This document shows, one piece after another, positions 10,168-19,162 of a stretch of 64,000 bases of DNA (positions are counted from its first letter, which is position 1; each line of letters starts with the position of its first letter). The notes beneath the pieces were generated by a model. It made no database searches. It saw only the letters and a program-made list of their open reading frames with translations, and was not told where the DNA came from. Position numbers and translations under genes: made by a program. The DNA is from Candidatus Roizmanbacteria bacterium (lineage in GTDB: Bacteria > Patescibacteriota > Microgenomatia > UBA1406 > GWC2-37-13): assembly GCA_016215445.1 (NCBI GenBank), contig JACRJL010000001.1:62001-126000 (forward strand). The letters are read 5' to 3'.

Positions 10168-10722
10168 ATGATTTCAATGGCTAATAATGTTCCGGAAGTT
10201 GCAAAAGAACAAAATTTGAACGAAAAAACCGAGGAAGTTTTTGTTGAAAAACCAGCGAGCGAGGATGTGCCTTTGGAAAAAACGAACAGGAAGCTATTGG
10301 TTGTTGGCACTATTATATTCATTATTATTTCTCTTCTTTCTACTGGGGTTTATTATTTTACGACAAGAGTCAAATCGACTAAAGAAATTGTCAGCAAGGT
10401 TGAGCCCGTAAAAGAATCGGTCAAAGAAATAGTCCAACTTAGAAGAGAGGAAATTACTCTGGAGGTTTTGAACGGATCTGGGATAAGCGGATTGGCCGGA
10501 AAAACCGCCGACAAATTTAAGACTTTAGGATATCAGATAATAAAAACTGGCAATACCGAAGATTCTTTAGTCAATCATTTATTGGTTAACGACAGTGTCA
10601 AAGATAAAGTTAATATACTTCTCCAGGACCTTCTAAGCGAGTTAAAAATCAGCAGTATTTCCGGTCCATTAACCGATTCGACTGCAGCAGCTCGGATTGT
10701 TCTTGGAAAGGATAATCAATGA
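10168..10722 (+). CDS. Membrane protein with LytR C-terminal-like domain
   Basis: Single TM; EEITLEVLNGSGISGLAGKTADKFKTLGYQIIKTGNTEDS matches the LytR_C pattern. Confidence 0.75.
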   Translation: MISMANNVPEVAKEQNLNEKTEEVFVEKPASEDVPLEKTNRKLLVVGTIIFIIISLLSTGVYYFTTRVKSTKEIVSKVEPVKESVKEIVQLRREEITLEVLNGSGISGLAGKTADKFKTLGYQIIKTGNTEDSLVNHLLVNDSVKDKVNILLQDLLSELKISSISGPLTDSTAAARIVLGKDNQ

Positions 10723-11558
10723 AATTATTACTAAGACTTATTTTATTGCTCATTTCTTTTACGGTTTTTTTGACGATTTCCTTTCTTTTTTATCCTGTTT
10801 TCGGCGACGTCATCTTTCTTTTTTCAGGAATAATAGCTGTCGCGGGAGGACTTATTTTTGGACCGTTGGGAGGATTGATTGGTGGACTTTTGAGCTCTCC
10901 TTCTGTGAGTTTAGTACTGTTATTTTTTGGCCAGTTCAACTTCCAGAAACAGTTGATGATCGCCATTCCTTCGACTCTGGGTTTTTCTTTTATAGGAATT
11001 CTCGTTGGCCGGATGAAAAAAGTCCAAGATAGCCTTCAAGGAGAAAAAACTATCGAACTAAAACTTTTAGAGGCGGAACAGAGATTCACGGCTTTTATGG
11101 ACAATATCCCAAATATTGCTTGGATCAAAGATCCGACCACTTGGGAGCATATCTATGTCAATAAGTCATTTGAGAATTTTTTCAAAAAAACCCTCAAAGA
11201 AATGGAAGGAAAGACAGATTTTGACATCTGGACGAAAGAGATTGCCGGAGATCTAAGAAAGCACGATAAAGAAGTTCTTGAAAATAAAACTTCTATAAAA
11301 GTCTATGAGCAAGTGCCAGATTCCAAAGGCGTTATCCATCATTGGCTTGTCTATAAATTTCCCTTGATTTTAAAGACAAAAATATTGATTGCCGGGATAG
11401 CCACCGATATAACCGACCAAAAAAAATATGAGAACGATCTGGTTCAAAAAACCCTCGAGCTTGAAAAGATGAATAAACTCATGGTTGGTCGGGAACTAAA
11501 AATGTCCGAGTTAAAAAAAGAAATAGAAAGATTGAGGGGGGGTGAAAATAATGAATAA
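10719..11558 (+). CDS. Membrane protein with PAS domain
   Basis: N-terminal TMs followed by FTAFMDNIPNIAWIKDPTTWEHIYVNKSFENFF and C-terminal coiled coil; start overlaps upstream stop (ATGA). Confidence 0.75.
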   Translation: MKLLLRLILLLISFTVFLTISFLFYPVFGDVIFLFSGIIAVAGGLIFGPLGGLIGGLLSSPSVSLVLLFFGQFNFQKQLMIAIPSTLGFSFIGILVGRMKKVQDSLQGEKTIELKLLEAEQRFTAFMDNIPNIAWIKDPTTWEHIYVNKSFENFFKKTLKEMEGKTDFDIWTKEIAGDLRKHDKEVLENKTSIKVYEQVPDSKGVIHHWLVYKFPLILKTKILIAGIATDITDQKKYENDLVQKTLELEKMNKLMVGRELKMSELKKEIERLRGGENNE

Positions 11559-12336
11559 AATATTAATTGTAGTGGTTTTATTGATATTGGTTTTAAGCGG
11601 TTATTTTTATTTTACTAAAGGATCTTTGCCTCTATTTCAAAAGCCTGTATCTAAGGAAGTCATGGCGATAAAAGAAAAAGGTTCATTGGTCGTAGGTTCT
11701 GACGCTACCTATCCTCCTTTGGAATTCGAACAAGAAGGAAAAATCGTCGGTTTTGACGTTGATTTGGCTAATGAAATTGCCAAAAATATCGGTGTTGCCG
11801 TTGAAATCAAAAACATCTCTTTTGACAAAATATTTATGGCTTTGGCGAATAATGAAGTCGATCTGGTAATTTCATCAGTAACCATAAATGAAGAAAGACA
11901 GAAGACAATGGATTTCTCAACTCCTTATCTTAACGCCGGCCAGGTGATTGTCGTTGACAAGAATAATACGCAGATTCTGGCGGTCGAAGATTTAAAAAAT
12001 AAGACAGTTGGAGTCCAGACAGACACAACCAGTAAAGTTGAGGCTGAAAAGTATACTGCTAAAGTAAAAGATTATCCTGATTATGATAAGGCCAAGAATG
12101 ATCTGCTGCAGGGAAAAATCGACGCCATTATCATTGACTATCCGGCTGGGATTTCTATGTCTCAATCGAGCGCCGGACAACTAAAAGCAGTTGGCAATCC
12201 GTTTACGTCCGAATTCTACGGAGTGGCAGTCAATAAAGGAAAAGAGGGTTTATTGTTACAGGTTAACGACACTTTGGCAAAAATAAAAAAATCAGGCAGA
12301 CTCAATGAGTTGGAGGCTCTCTGGTTCAAGAGATAA
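11542..12336 (+). CDS. Amino-acid-type extracellular solute-binding protein (SBP_bac_3)
   Basis: GSLVVGSDATYPPLEFEQEGKIVGFDVDLANEIAKNIG...DLVISSVTINEERQKTMDFSTPY. Confidence 0.9.
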   Translation: MKIMNKILIVVVLLILVLSGYFYFTKGSLPLFQKPVSKEVMAIKEKGSLVVGSDATYPPLEFEQEGKIVGFDVDLANEIAKNIGVAVEIKNISFDKIFMALANNEVDLVISSVTINEERQKTMDFSTPYLNAGQVIVVDKNNTQILAVEDLKNKTVGVQTDTTSKVEAEKYTAKVKDYPDYDKAKNDLLQGKIDAIIIDYPAGISMSQSSAGQLKAVGNPFTSEFYGVAVNKGKEGLLLQVNDTLAKIKKSGRLNELEALWFKR

Positions 12337-12342
12337 ACGACG

Positions 12343-14364
12343 ATGAGAATCAATATTTTCAGTAAATTTATGGCAGTCATTGGTTTGACTGCTTTGTTAA
12401 TGGGTTTAGTTGGCGCCTGGGTTTCTGTAAATAACCAGCAAAAATTTTTCGAAAACCTTTACTTTGAAAAAGGCCAATCAATAGCCCGTTCCATAGATGC
12501 CGCAATAAGTGATAAAGACTTGAAAGACACTACGAATTTACGTTCTTCGCTTTATAAATTTTTGCTTTTAAATCCGGATTTGCTTGAAATAACTATTTAT
12601 ATCGAAAAATCCGGACAACTAATTCCTTTAGTTAGTACTTCAATAAGCCAAGAAAGCTCAAAGGACAAAATAAGTAATCGTGATGCGTTTGAAAAAAACA
12701 GCACAATTTCACATAAAGAATTCGAACAATCTTACGATAGGACAGTCCTTGAGATTTTTGTTCCATTGCATATAACGGGTCGTATCATAGGTACTTATAA
12801 TATAGTTATTTCCCTAGAAAGTTTTGACGAAGCAGTCAAAACTCAGACATATAATTTAATCAATCTGGCAATAATAGCCGTTTTTATTTTTGTTTTTGGA
12901 ACAGCCTTATTAGTCAGACAGATTGTTTCCAAGCGTTTAAACCGACTTATTATTTCGACAAAGGAAATTGAGTCTGGAAACTTTACAATTAAAAAACGCG
13001 CCTGGGCTAACGATGAAATAGGTGATCTGGCAGAGGCTTTTTATAAAATGGCCGACAAACTCAAGTATTCTTATGCAGAATTGGAAAAGAGAGTTGAAGA
13101 AAAAACTAAAAGTCTGAGTCAGGCATTGAATATTACACGAGAACAAAACAAGGTTCTTGAAGAAAATAAATCAGCCATGTTAAATCTTCTTGAGGACGCC
13201 AAAAATCTGGAGGACGAACTCGAAAAAGAAAAGAAGGGCGTTGAAGCAAAAGTCGAGGAAAGGACAAGAGAGTTAAAAAATGCAAAAAATAAAATCAGCG
13301 AAGGTTGGTTCATGCTCCATCAGGAAAAAGCCAGACTGTCATCCTCAATAAATAATCTCTCTCTCGGTTTCATTATGATTGATATGGAGAATAGGATTAT
13401 CCTTACTAATCCTTCCGTGAAAAACCTCCTTGGAGAAGAGCTTATAGGAAAAACTGTCGTTGATTTTCAAAAAATCATCGGTGAAAACATTGACCTGATC
13501 GATCTTTTGAAAAAATGCCAAGAAGAGAAAAAAGCCATTAAAATCAATAATGTCGCTTTTAATCTGAAATACTTTAAGATAATTATTACTCCAATAATCT
13601 CCGAAGAGAAAACTCATATTGGTTCGATCTTTCTTATTGAAGATATTACCGAAGCAAAAATCATCGAAAGATCGCGTGACGAATTCTTTTCAATTGCTTC
13701 CCATGAGTTAAGAACTCCGTTGACTGCCATACGCGGTAATTCGGATTTGATCGAACAGTATTTTGGAGATCAGATAAAAGATCCTCAGTTTAAGGAAATG
13801 ATTGGCGATATTCATGAGTCAACGATCAGATTGATAAACATTGTCAATGACTTTTTAGAAACGAGCCGCCTCGAACTGGGTAAAATTGACTTTAAAAAAG
13901 AAAAAGTTGACCTTGTGCAATTAATCAGCAAGACAATCCAAGAATTCCAGGTGACTGGTTCAAGAAAAAAACTTTACCTCGAATTTGAGAAACCAACTAA
14001 ATCGATTCCTGAAGTTGACGCCGATGTGGCTCGAACCAAAGAAGTCTTTATCAATCTGGTTGGTAACAGTCTAAAGTATACGGAAACAGGAGGCGTCAAA
14101 GTGACGGTCAACCAAGAAGACGGATTTGTCAAAGTTTCGGTAATTGATACGGGGCGTGGTATTTCTCCCGAGGGCCAGAAGCTCCTTTTCAGAAAATTCC
14201 AGCAGACGGGTGACAGTTTATTTACCCGCGATACAACCAAGGGTACTGGTTTGGGTCTTTATATTAGCAAACTGATGATTAAAGGCATGGGAGGAAAAAT
14301 TTGGTTGGAAAAATCAGAGGAGAAAAAAGGATCGATATTTTCCTTTACATTACCAATAGCTTAG
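12343..14364 (+). CDS. Sensor histidine kinase (HAMP, PAS-like, HisKA, HATPase_c)
   Basis: SIASHELRTPLTAIRGN H-box; VGNSLKYTETGGVKV N-box; DTGRGISPEGQ; KGTGLGLYISK. Confidence 0.95.
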   Translation: MRINIFSKFMAVIGLTALLMGLVGAWVSVNNQQKFFENLYFEKGQSIARSIDAAISDKDLKDTTNLRSSLYKFLLLNPDLLEITIYIEKSGQLIPLVSTSISQESSKDKISNRDAFEKNSTISHKEFEQSYDRTVLEIFVPLHITGRIIGTYNIVISLESFDEAVKTQTYNLINLAIIAVFIFVFGTALLVRQIVSKRLNRLIISTKEIESGNFTIKKRAWANDEIGDLAEAFYKMADKLKYSYAELEKRVEEKTKSLSQALNITREQNKVLEENKSAMLNLLEDAKNLEDELEKEKKGVEAKVEERTRELKNAKNKISEGWFMLHQEKARLSSSINNLSLGFIMIDMENRIILTNPSVKNLLGEELIGKTVVDFQKIIGENIDLIDLLKKCQEEKKAIKINNVAFNLKYFKIIITPIISEEKTHIGSIFLIEDITEAKIIERSRDEFFSIASHELRTPLTAIRGNSDLIEQYFGDQIKDPQFKEMIGDIHESTIRLINIVNDFLETSRLELGKIDFKKEKVDLVQLISKTIQEFQVTGSRKKLYLEFEKPTKSIPEVDADVARTKEVFINLVGNSLKYTETGGVKVTVNQEDGFVKVSVIDTGRGISPEGQKLLFRKFQQTGDSLFTRDTTKGTGLGLYISKLMIKGMGGKIWLEKSEEKKGSIFSFTLPIA

Positions 14365-14370
14365 AACATA

Positions 14371-14820
14371 TTAAACATCTTCATCTTCGCCAGCAGGCTT
14401 CAAGGTTCTATCAATAGCTACGTAGATCAAACCGAGAAAAATAAATATAAACGAAGGAATAACAAGTAGTAATCCCGTCCAGGTCAAGGCCATAGTCCAC
14501 TGGATTGGGATAAACTCTAATCCCGTTGCCAGCTCTTGGATCGCATAAAGAACAAACATGGCAGCGATGAAAAAAATTATCAGGCCTTTAGTAAGAAGTT
14601 TTTTTTGAAAAAAGGAAAAAATTAAAAGGACAGATGAAAATAGTGCGACTGTCCTAATCATAATTGATACCGTAGTGAAAGGGTATCTTGACAACAGGTC
14701 TGGATTAACATAGTCAAAAGGTGATTTAAGAAGGATTGTCACAGGTCCGGCAACCGAATCAAATACATAAGCCAGGATAAATAAACCAAGGATTGCTACG
14801 GCAGAATATTCTTTCTTCAT
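14371..14820 (-). CDS. Small multi-TM membrane protein, unknown function
   Basis: Four predicted hydrophobic segments. Confidence 0.6.
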   Translation of the reverse strand: MKKEYSAVAILGLFILAYVFDSVAGPVTILLKSPFDYVNPDLLSRYPFTTVSIMIRTVALFSSVLLIFSFFQKKLLTKGLIIFFIAAMFVLYAIQELATGLEFIPIQWTMALTWTGLLLVIPSFIFIFLGLIYVAIDRTLKPAGEDEDV

Positions 14821-14856
14821 TTTTGTTTTTATTATATAAACTGTCTTAATAAAAAA

Positions 14857-15528
14857 TCAACTGAAAATTACGTCAAAATAATCATAGCCCAATGTTCCTT
14901 TTATAAGCCATTTAGCAGCAAAAGTATCACCGGGGAGACCCGTTCCTTTGACGTAACTATAATTTGGAGTGGCTGTCGAGTCCTCCTTCATGATAAACCA
15001 GGCACCGTCTTTATTGACAAAACCGTAATAAGCAGGAGAGGTAGTGTCGGCGATTTCGGTTATTTTATAGCCGTCGGTCGGCGTTTTTATCGCCGGGTCA
15101 ATCACGGCTCCGGTTGAATCTTTGACACTAATCGTTCCTGGGCCAGGGACGCTGCCAAAAAATGCGGCGTGGGTTTTCTTGGTAAAAATTGACATCATAA
15201 AAAGTCCTGCCCCGGCTGAAGCAATGATTTTAAGGAATACCCTCCGGTCATTATCGACTCCTTCATTTACAACCTCTCCTTCTTCAGTCTTACCTTTTTT
15301 TGCCACAGTCTTGGCAGTGACAGATGTTTTTTCAAGCTCTTTTTTGACTGGTAAGATAATTGCTATTGCTTTTCGTCTTCTTGGAATTACCAGTTCAATA
15401 AAATAAGCAAACAAGGGAAAGAAAATTATGGCGCTGATAAGATGGGCGCTTGATTGAGCTTTTAAAAAAGAAACGAGCGTCATTACACTTACGATGACAA
15501 AACTATAATAAATAAGAAATTTTTTCAT
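14857..15528 (-). CDS. Membrane protein with internal Tat-like motif and putative extracytoplasmic domain
   Basis: Two N-terminal TMs, then NDRRVFLKIIASAGAGLFMMSIFTKKTHAAFF. Confidence 0.6.
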   Translation of the reverse strand: MKKFLIYYSFVIVSVMTLVSFLKAQSSAHLISAIIFFPLFAYFIELVIPRRRKAIAIILPVKKELEKTSVTAKTVAKKGKTEEGEVVNEGVDNDRRVFLKIIASAGAGLFMMSIFTKKTHAAFFGSVPGPGTISVKDSTGAVIDPAIKTPTDGYKITEIADTTSPAYYGFVNKDGAWFIMKEDSTATPNYSYVKGTGLPGDTFAAKWLIKGTLGYDYFDVIFS

Positions 15529-16070
15529 TGTTTTATTTCGACAAATTTTTCATTGACAAATCCATTAATTTTGTTATCAAAAATTATTTCAAACCAAGAA
15601 GTTTTTTTGGCGACCATGAGATATGGTTTATTTTCCAAAGTACCGATTATTTTTGCATTTGTGGAAGAAGAGTCACGGACGTTTATTTTATCTTTCTCAA
15701 ATTCTTTTTTTAAGACAATATAAGAAGAAGGTGTTGGTTTTGGACTGTAAGTTTTTGATATTTTTTTAATTGAATCATTTTTCTTTGTCGGATTATTGAC
15801 GATATTAATAGTTCTTGAGACGAGTAAGAATAGAAATAATACGACCGTAACTATAAGAGCAGACATATTAACTTTATTATCCTTAATAGGGGATTCTTTT
15901 TTGTCGATTAACTGGACCAAGATTGAGTAACTGAAATACAAAGTCACTGGTAGAAATATAAGTTGGGATAAAAGTTGAAGAGTATTTTGACTGGAGAGTA
16001 TGCCAGAGATGGAAATAAATAAAGCTGTCAAAAAACAGTAGTAAAATAGAACTTTTTTATAAATTTTCAT
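15525..16070 (-). CDS. Membrane protein with C-terminal bacterial SH3-like domain
   Basis: KDKINVRDSSSTNAKIIGTLENKPYLMVAKKTSWFEIIFDNKINGFVNEKFVEIK. Confidence 0.7.
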   Translation of the reverse strand: MKIYKKVLFYYCFLTALFISISGILSSQNTLQLLSQLIFLPVTLYFSYSILVQLIDKKESPIKDNKVNMSALIVTVVLFLFLLVSRTINIVNNPTKKNDSIKKISKTYSPKPTPSSYIVLKKEFEKDKINVRDSSSTNAKIIGTLENKPYLMVAKKTSWFEIIFDNKINGFVNEKFVEIKQ

Positions 16071-16172
16071 ATCTTTAACTATTATTCATGATATATAAAT
16101 TTAATAACAAAGTCAAAATACGAAATAACTACTTGCAAATTGTAAGAGTTAGAAGTATTCTGAATTTTAGAC

Positions 16173-16553
16173 ATGATTAAAATACTTATTGTGGATGATG
16201 ACTTGGTGTTGTCTGAGATGTATAAGAACATTTTTAAAGAAAAAGGCTACGAGACCTATGTTGCTTTTGACGGTTATGACGGCTTAATAAAGGCTAATTC
16301 AATCTTACCAGACATAATACTTATGGATATGATGATGCCTAAATTGAATGGCCTTGATGTTCTTGATAAACTCAAAAAGAATCCGTTGACTAGCGCAATA
16401 CCGGTAGTCATCTTAACCAATATAGAAAAAGTAGCCGAGGAAAAAGTCATCGCCAAGGGAGCGGCAAAATATATAACAAAAAGCGAATACAATCCTCCCC
16501 AGTTGGTCGCCTTGGTAGAAACGATTCTTGATGGTAAAATAGACAAAGAATGA
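16173..16553 (+). CDS. Stand-alone response regulator receiver protein
   Basis: KILIVDDDLVLSEMYKNIF, IILMDMMMPKLNGLDVL, AAKYITKSE. Confidence 0.93.
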   Translation: MIKILIVDDDLVLSEMYKNIFKEKGYETYVAFDGYDGLIKANSILPDIILMDMMMPKLNGLDVLDKLKKNPLTSAIPVVILTNIEKVAEEKVIAKGAAKYITKSEYNPPQLVALVETILDGKIDKE

Positions 16554-17146
16554 AGAAAAAATACATAGTCTACGTTGGCGTTGTCGGCCAGATTGCAGTT
16601 GGAAAAGGAATATTGGTTAAATACTTAACTGATAAACTGGAATTTGTTTCTTTTTCTTTGTCATCGATTCTTCATGACGAGCTTAAGAAAAAAGGCATAA
16701 AAAAATTCACCAGGAAAACCCTTCAGGATATTGGCGATAAATTACGAAATAGATATGGTGACGATGTTTTGGCCCGCCGGGCGGTCGAATTTCTCAAAAA
16801 ACAAGGAGAGAGGCATGTTGTTATTGAAGGAATCCGCAATCCAGGCGAGATAGAGTTCTTGAAAAAAAATCCAAGTTTTATATTAATTGGCGTTAAAGCT
16901 GACAGGGAAATTCGTTTCAAGAGATTGTTGGAAAGGGGAAAGCCCTGGGATCCAAAAACCTGGAATGATTTTGTCAATGTTGACAGACGTGATCTTGGTA
17001 TCGGTCAACAAAAATCCGGGCAACAAGTAGGAAAATGTTTAGCTTACTGTGATTATGTATTAACAAACAACAAAGATCTAAAAGATTTTGAGAGGAAAGT
17101 AAAGGATCTGATGAAAAAAATCTTCAAGCTCAATGGGACTTCGTGA
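16550..17146 (+). CDS. P-loop nucleotide/dephospho-CoA kinase-like protein
   Basis: VGQIAVGKGILVKYL; VVIEGIRNPGEIEFLKK; VDRRDLGIGQQKSGQQVGKCLAYCDYVLTNN. Confidence 0.7.
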   Translation: MKKKYIVYVGVVGQIAVGKGILVKYLTDKLEFVSFSLSSILHDELKKKGIKKFTRKTLQDIGDKLRNRYGDDVLARRAVEFLKKQGERHVVIEGIRNPGEIEFLKKNPSFILIGVKADREIRFKRLLERGKPWDPKTWNDFVNVDRRDLGIGQQKSGQQVGKCLAYCDYVLTNNKDLKDFERKVKDLMKKIFKLNGTS

Positions 17147-17152
17147 AAATTA

Positions 17153-17740
17153 TTATAAAGAGTACATGAATTTTTCCGAAGCCAGTTCGTAGGAGAAAAG
17201 TTCGTCTTCATTAAACCAAACCTTAATTTCTTTTTCTCCGTCCTCGATCGTATCTGAAGCATGAATGAGATTACGAAGCGGTCTGTTTTGTTCATTAGCC
17301 AAGTCAATCGTATCATGGGAAAAATCGCCGCGTATTGTTCCTGGAGCAGCCAGGACAGGGATGGTATTACCAGATAGCTTTCTTACAATTTCTATGGCAT
17401 CGTAGCCTTCAACAACTGCCATAAAAACAGGGGACTCTTTAAAATAAGTGACGAGCCAGCTCTTGACGATTTTACCGATCGAAACCGCGTCATCTGTTTT
17501 AAAAATTTTTCTCGCATCCAAACCTTTCTTCTTGTAATTTGTTAACGTTCGTTCTCCTACTTTTTTAAACCAAGCCTCGGTTTCCGGATAGTGGGCGATT
17601 ACTTTTTCTTCAGTGGCCCATTCGAATTTGAGGCCGATTATTTTTAATCCGACGGTTTCGAAACGGCTTAATATCTTTCCGATGATGTCTCGTTGGACGC
17701 CGTCTGGTTTTATTATTAGTAAAGCTCTTTGTTTTTTCAT
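17153..17740 (-). CDS. ndk: Nucleoside-diphosphate kinase (copy 1)
   Basis: RALLIIKPDGVQRDIIGKI; RNLIHASDTIEDGEKEIKVWF with active-site His. Confidence 0.9.
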   Translation of the reverse strand: MKKQRALLIIKPDGVQRDIIGKILSRFETVGLKIIGLKFEWATEEKVIAHYPETEAWFKKVGERTLTNYKKKGLDARKIFKTDDAVSIGKIVKSWLVTYFKESPVFMAVVEGYDAIEIVRKLSGNTIPVLAAPGTIRGDFSHDTIDLANEQNRPLRNLIHASDTIEDGEKEIKVWFNEDELFSYELASEKFMYSL

Positions 17741-18321
17741 TATTTTAAATAAAGAGCGTCAATTTCACGCTCATAATTTTTAAACTCCGTTTTTGGAAAC
17801 CAATATTTTATCTCCCTTTCTGCTTCCTCGCGGTTTCCCGAGGCATGAACAAAAGTTTTTACAACGCGGTCCAAAGATGACGAAAGAGTAGAGGAATCAA
17901 ATGAATAGTCACTATGCAATGTACCGGTTTGAGCCAGTAATGGTATAGTATGACCTCTTAGTTTTCTGGCGATTTGGATTGCATCAGGCCCCTCCCAGAC
18001 CATGGCAACTATCGGTCCCTCCATCCAGTATTTAATTAATCTTTCGTAAACAAAAGTCCCAAGTTTTTCCGGATCATCAGTTCCCAAATTTTGTTTGACA
18101 TCAGCCCCACTTTGTTTGAACGAAGAAAGGGTTTTTTCTCCCATTTCCTTAATCCATTCAGGCGTTCCAGGATAGTGGTTTTTGATGACTTGGGCGTCAG
18201 GACGAAGCATTTTAGCTACCATTAATTTGAGGCCGACGTTTTCAAAAGTAGTGATAATTGTTCCTATAAGGCCGCGTTTAACGGCATCGGGTTTAATTAT
18301 TATTAAAGTTTTTTCAATCAT
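17740..18321 (-). CDS. Nucleoside-diphosphate kinase-like (copy 2, diverged)
   Basis: KTLIIIKPDAVKRGLIGTI; KTFVHASGNREEAEREIKYWF. Confidence 0.85.
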   Translation of the reverse strand: MIEKTLIIIKPDAVKRGLIGTIITTFENVGLKLMVAKMLRPDAQVIKNHYPGTPEWIKEMGEKTLSSFKQSGADVKQNLGTDDPEKLGTFVYERLIKYWMEGPIVAMVWEGPDAIQIARKLRGHTIPLLAQTGTLHSDYSFDSSTLSSSLDRVVKTFVHASGNREEAEREIKYWFPKTEFKNYEREIDALYLK

Positions 18322-18905
18322 GGTAATATATTATAGATGTCTTTTGTAATCTCTTCAATGCCTTGGTTGCCGTCGATATTTATCCACTTAGCCCAAATTT
18401 GATCTTGGACGAGTTTATTATATTGGTCATAAGTTTTTCTGATGAAATCAAAATCTTTTTCTCGGCGGTTTTTTTCCTTGGCTTCAGTACCTTTACGTTT
18501 TATGGCAATATCCGGGTCGACGTTCAAATAATATACAGCATCAGGAAGCTCTATATTAAAGTTTTGGGCGAAGTCTAAAGCCATCGGAAAAGGAATCCCT
18601 TCAAGCGTCTGGTAACAAAGAGTAGTTGTAAAATAACGGTCGGCAATAATAATTTCGTTTTTTCTTTTTTCCGCAATCATAGTCGCATCCATAATAAACT
18701 GTAAAGTGTAAAGTAGAAATTGTTGTTGGGCTGTTAGATTCTTGTTTTGATAGAGAAATTCCTTAATTAATCGTCCGACGTTTCTTTCGTAGTCAGGATA
18801 TTTTATTAGACTGGCCTTTTTTCCATTGTCTTGAATCATTTTAAGAAGGTTTTTAGCCTGAGTTTCACACCCGGCACCGTCAATTCCCTCTATTACTATG
18901 AACAT
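18318..18905 (-). CDS. tmk: Thymidylate kinase-like protein
   Basis: MFIVIEGIDGAGCETQAKNLL start; IIADRYFTTTLCYQ DR motif. The ORF track extends to 19178, but 18906-19178 overlaps a tRNA on the opposite strand and is unlikely coding. Confidence 0.8.
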   Translation of the reverse strand: MFIVIEGIDGAGCETQAKNLLKMIQDNGKKASLIKYPDYERNVGRLIKEFLYQNKNLTAQQQFLLYTLQFIMDATMIAEKRKNEIIIADRYFTTTLCYQTLEGIPFPMALDFAQNFNIELPDAVYYLNVDPDIAIKRKGTEAKEKNRREKDFDFIRKTYDQYNKLVQDQIWAKWINIDGNQGIEEITKDIYNILP

Positions 18906-18946
18906 GAATAAAGTATAGAAAGTCAAAAGGCAAAAGTCAAAAGGCA

Positions 18947-18968
18947 AAAGCGAAGATATCAAATTTTT
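18947..18968 (+). repeat. 22-nt direct repeat AAAGCGAAGATATCAAATTTTT, copy 1
   Basis: Identical to 20013-20034; start of an imperfect inverted-repeat structure extending to about 19073. Confidence 0.85.
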
Positions 18969-19088
18969 ATAGGTGTCACGAATGAAAAGTGTCTTCGAGA
19001 AGCGGATTGCGGCGTAGGCCGCAGAGCCTCGCAGAAGAAAAGGTTCATGAGTGACAGAATCTATAAATCTGTTAAAATATAGATTATA

Positions 19089-19160
19089 GCTCCCATAGTT
19101 CAACGGATAGAACAAGCCCGTCCTAAGGGTTAGATGGTGGTCCAATTCCGCCTGGGAGCA
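19089..19160 (+). tRNA. tRNA-Arg(CCU)
   Basis: Acceptor GCTCCCA/TGGGAGC; D-arm GTTC-AACGGATA-GAAC; anticodon loop GTCCTAA; T-arm GGTGG-TCCAATT-CCGCC; CCA not encoded. Confidence 0.92.
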
Positions 19161-19162
19161 CA

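Noticed and set aside
16550-17146. Possible anti-phage dCTP deaminase-type defence protein (its N-terminal kinase resembles this P-loop kinase)
   Set aside because: No deaminase domain or HxE/PCxxC motif; a standalone NMP/dephospho-CoA kinase-like protein fits better.
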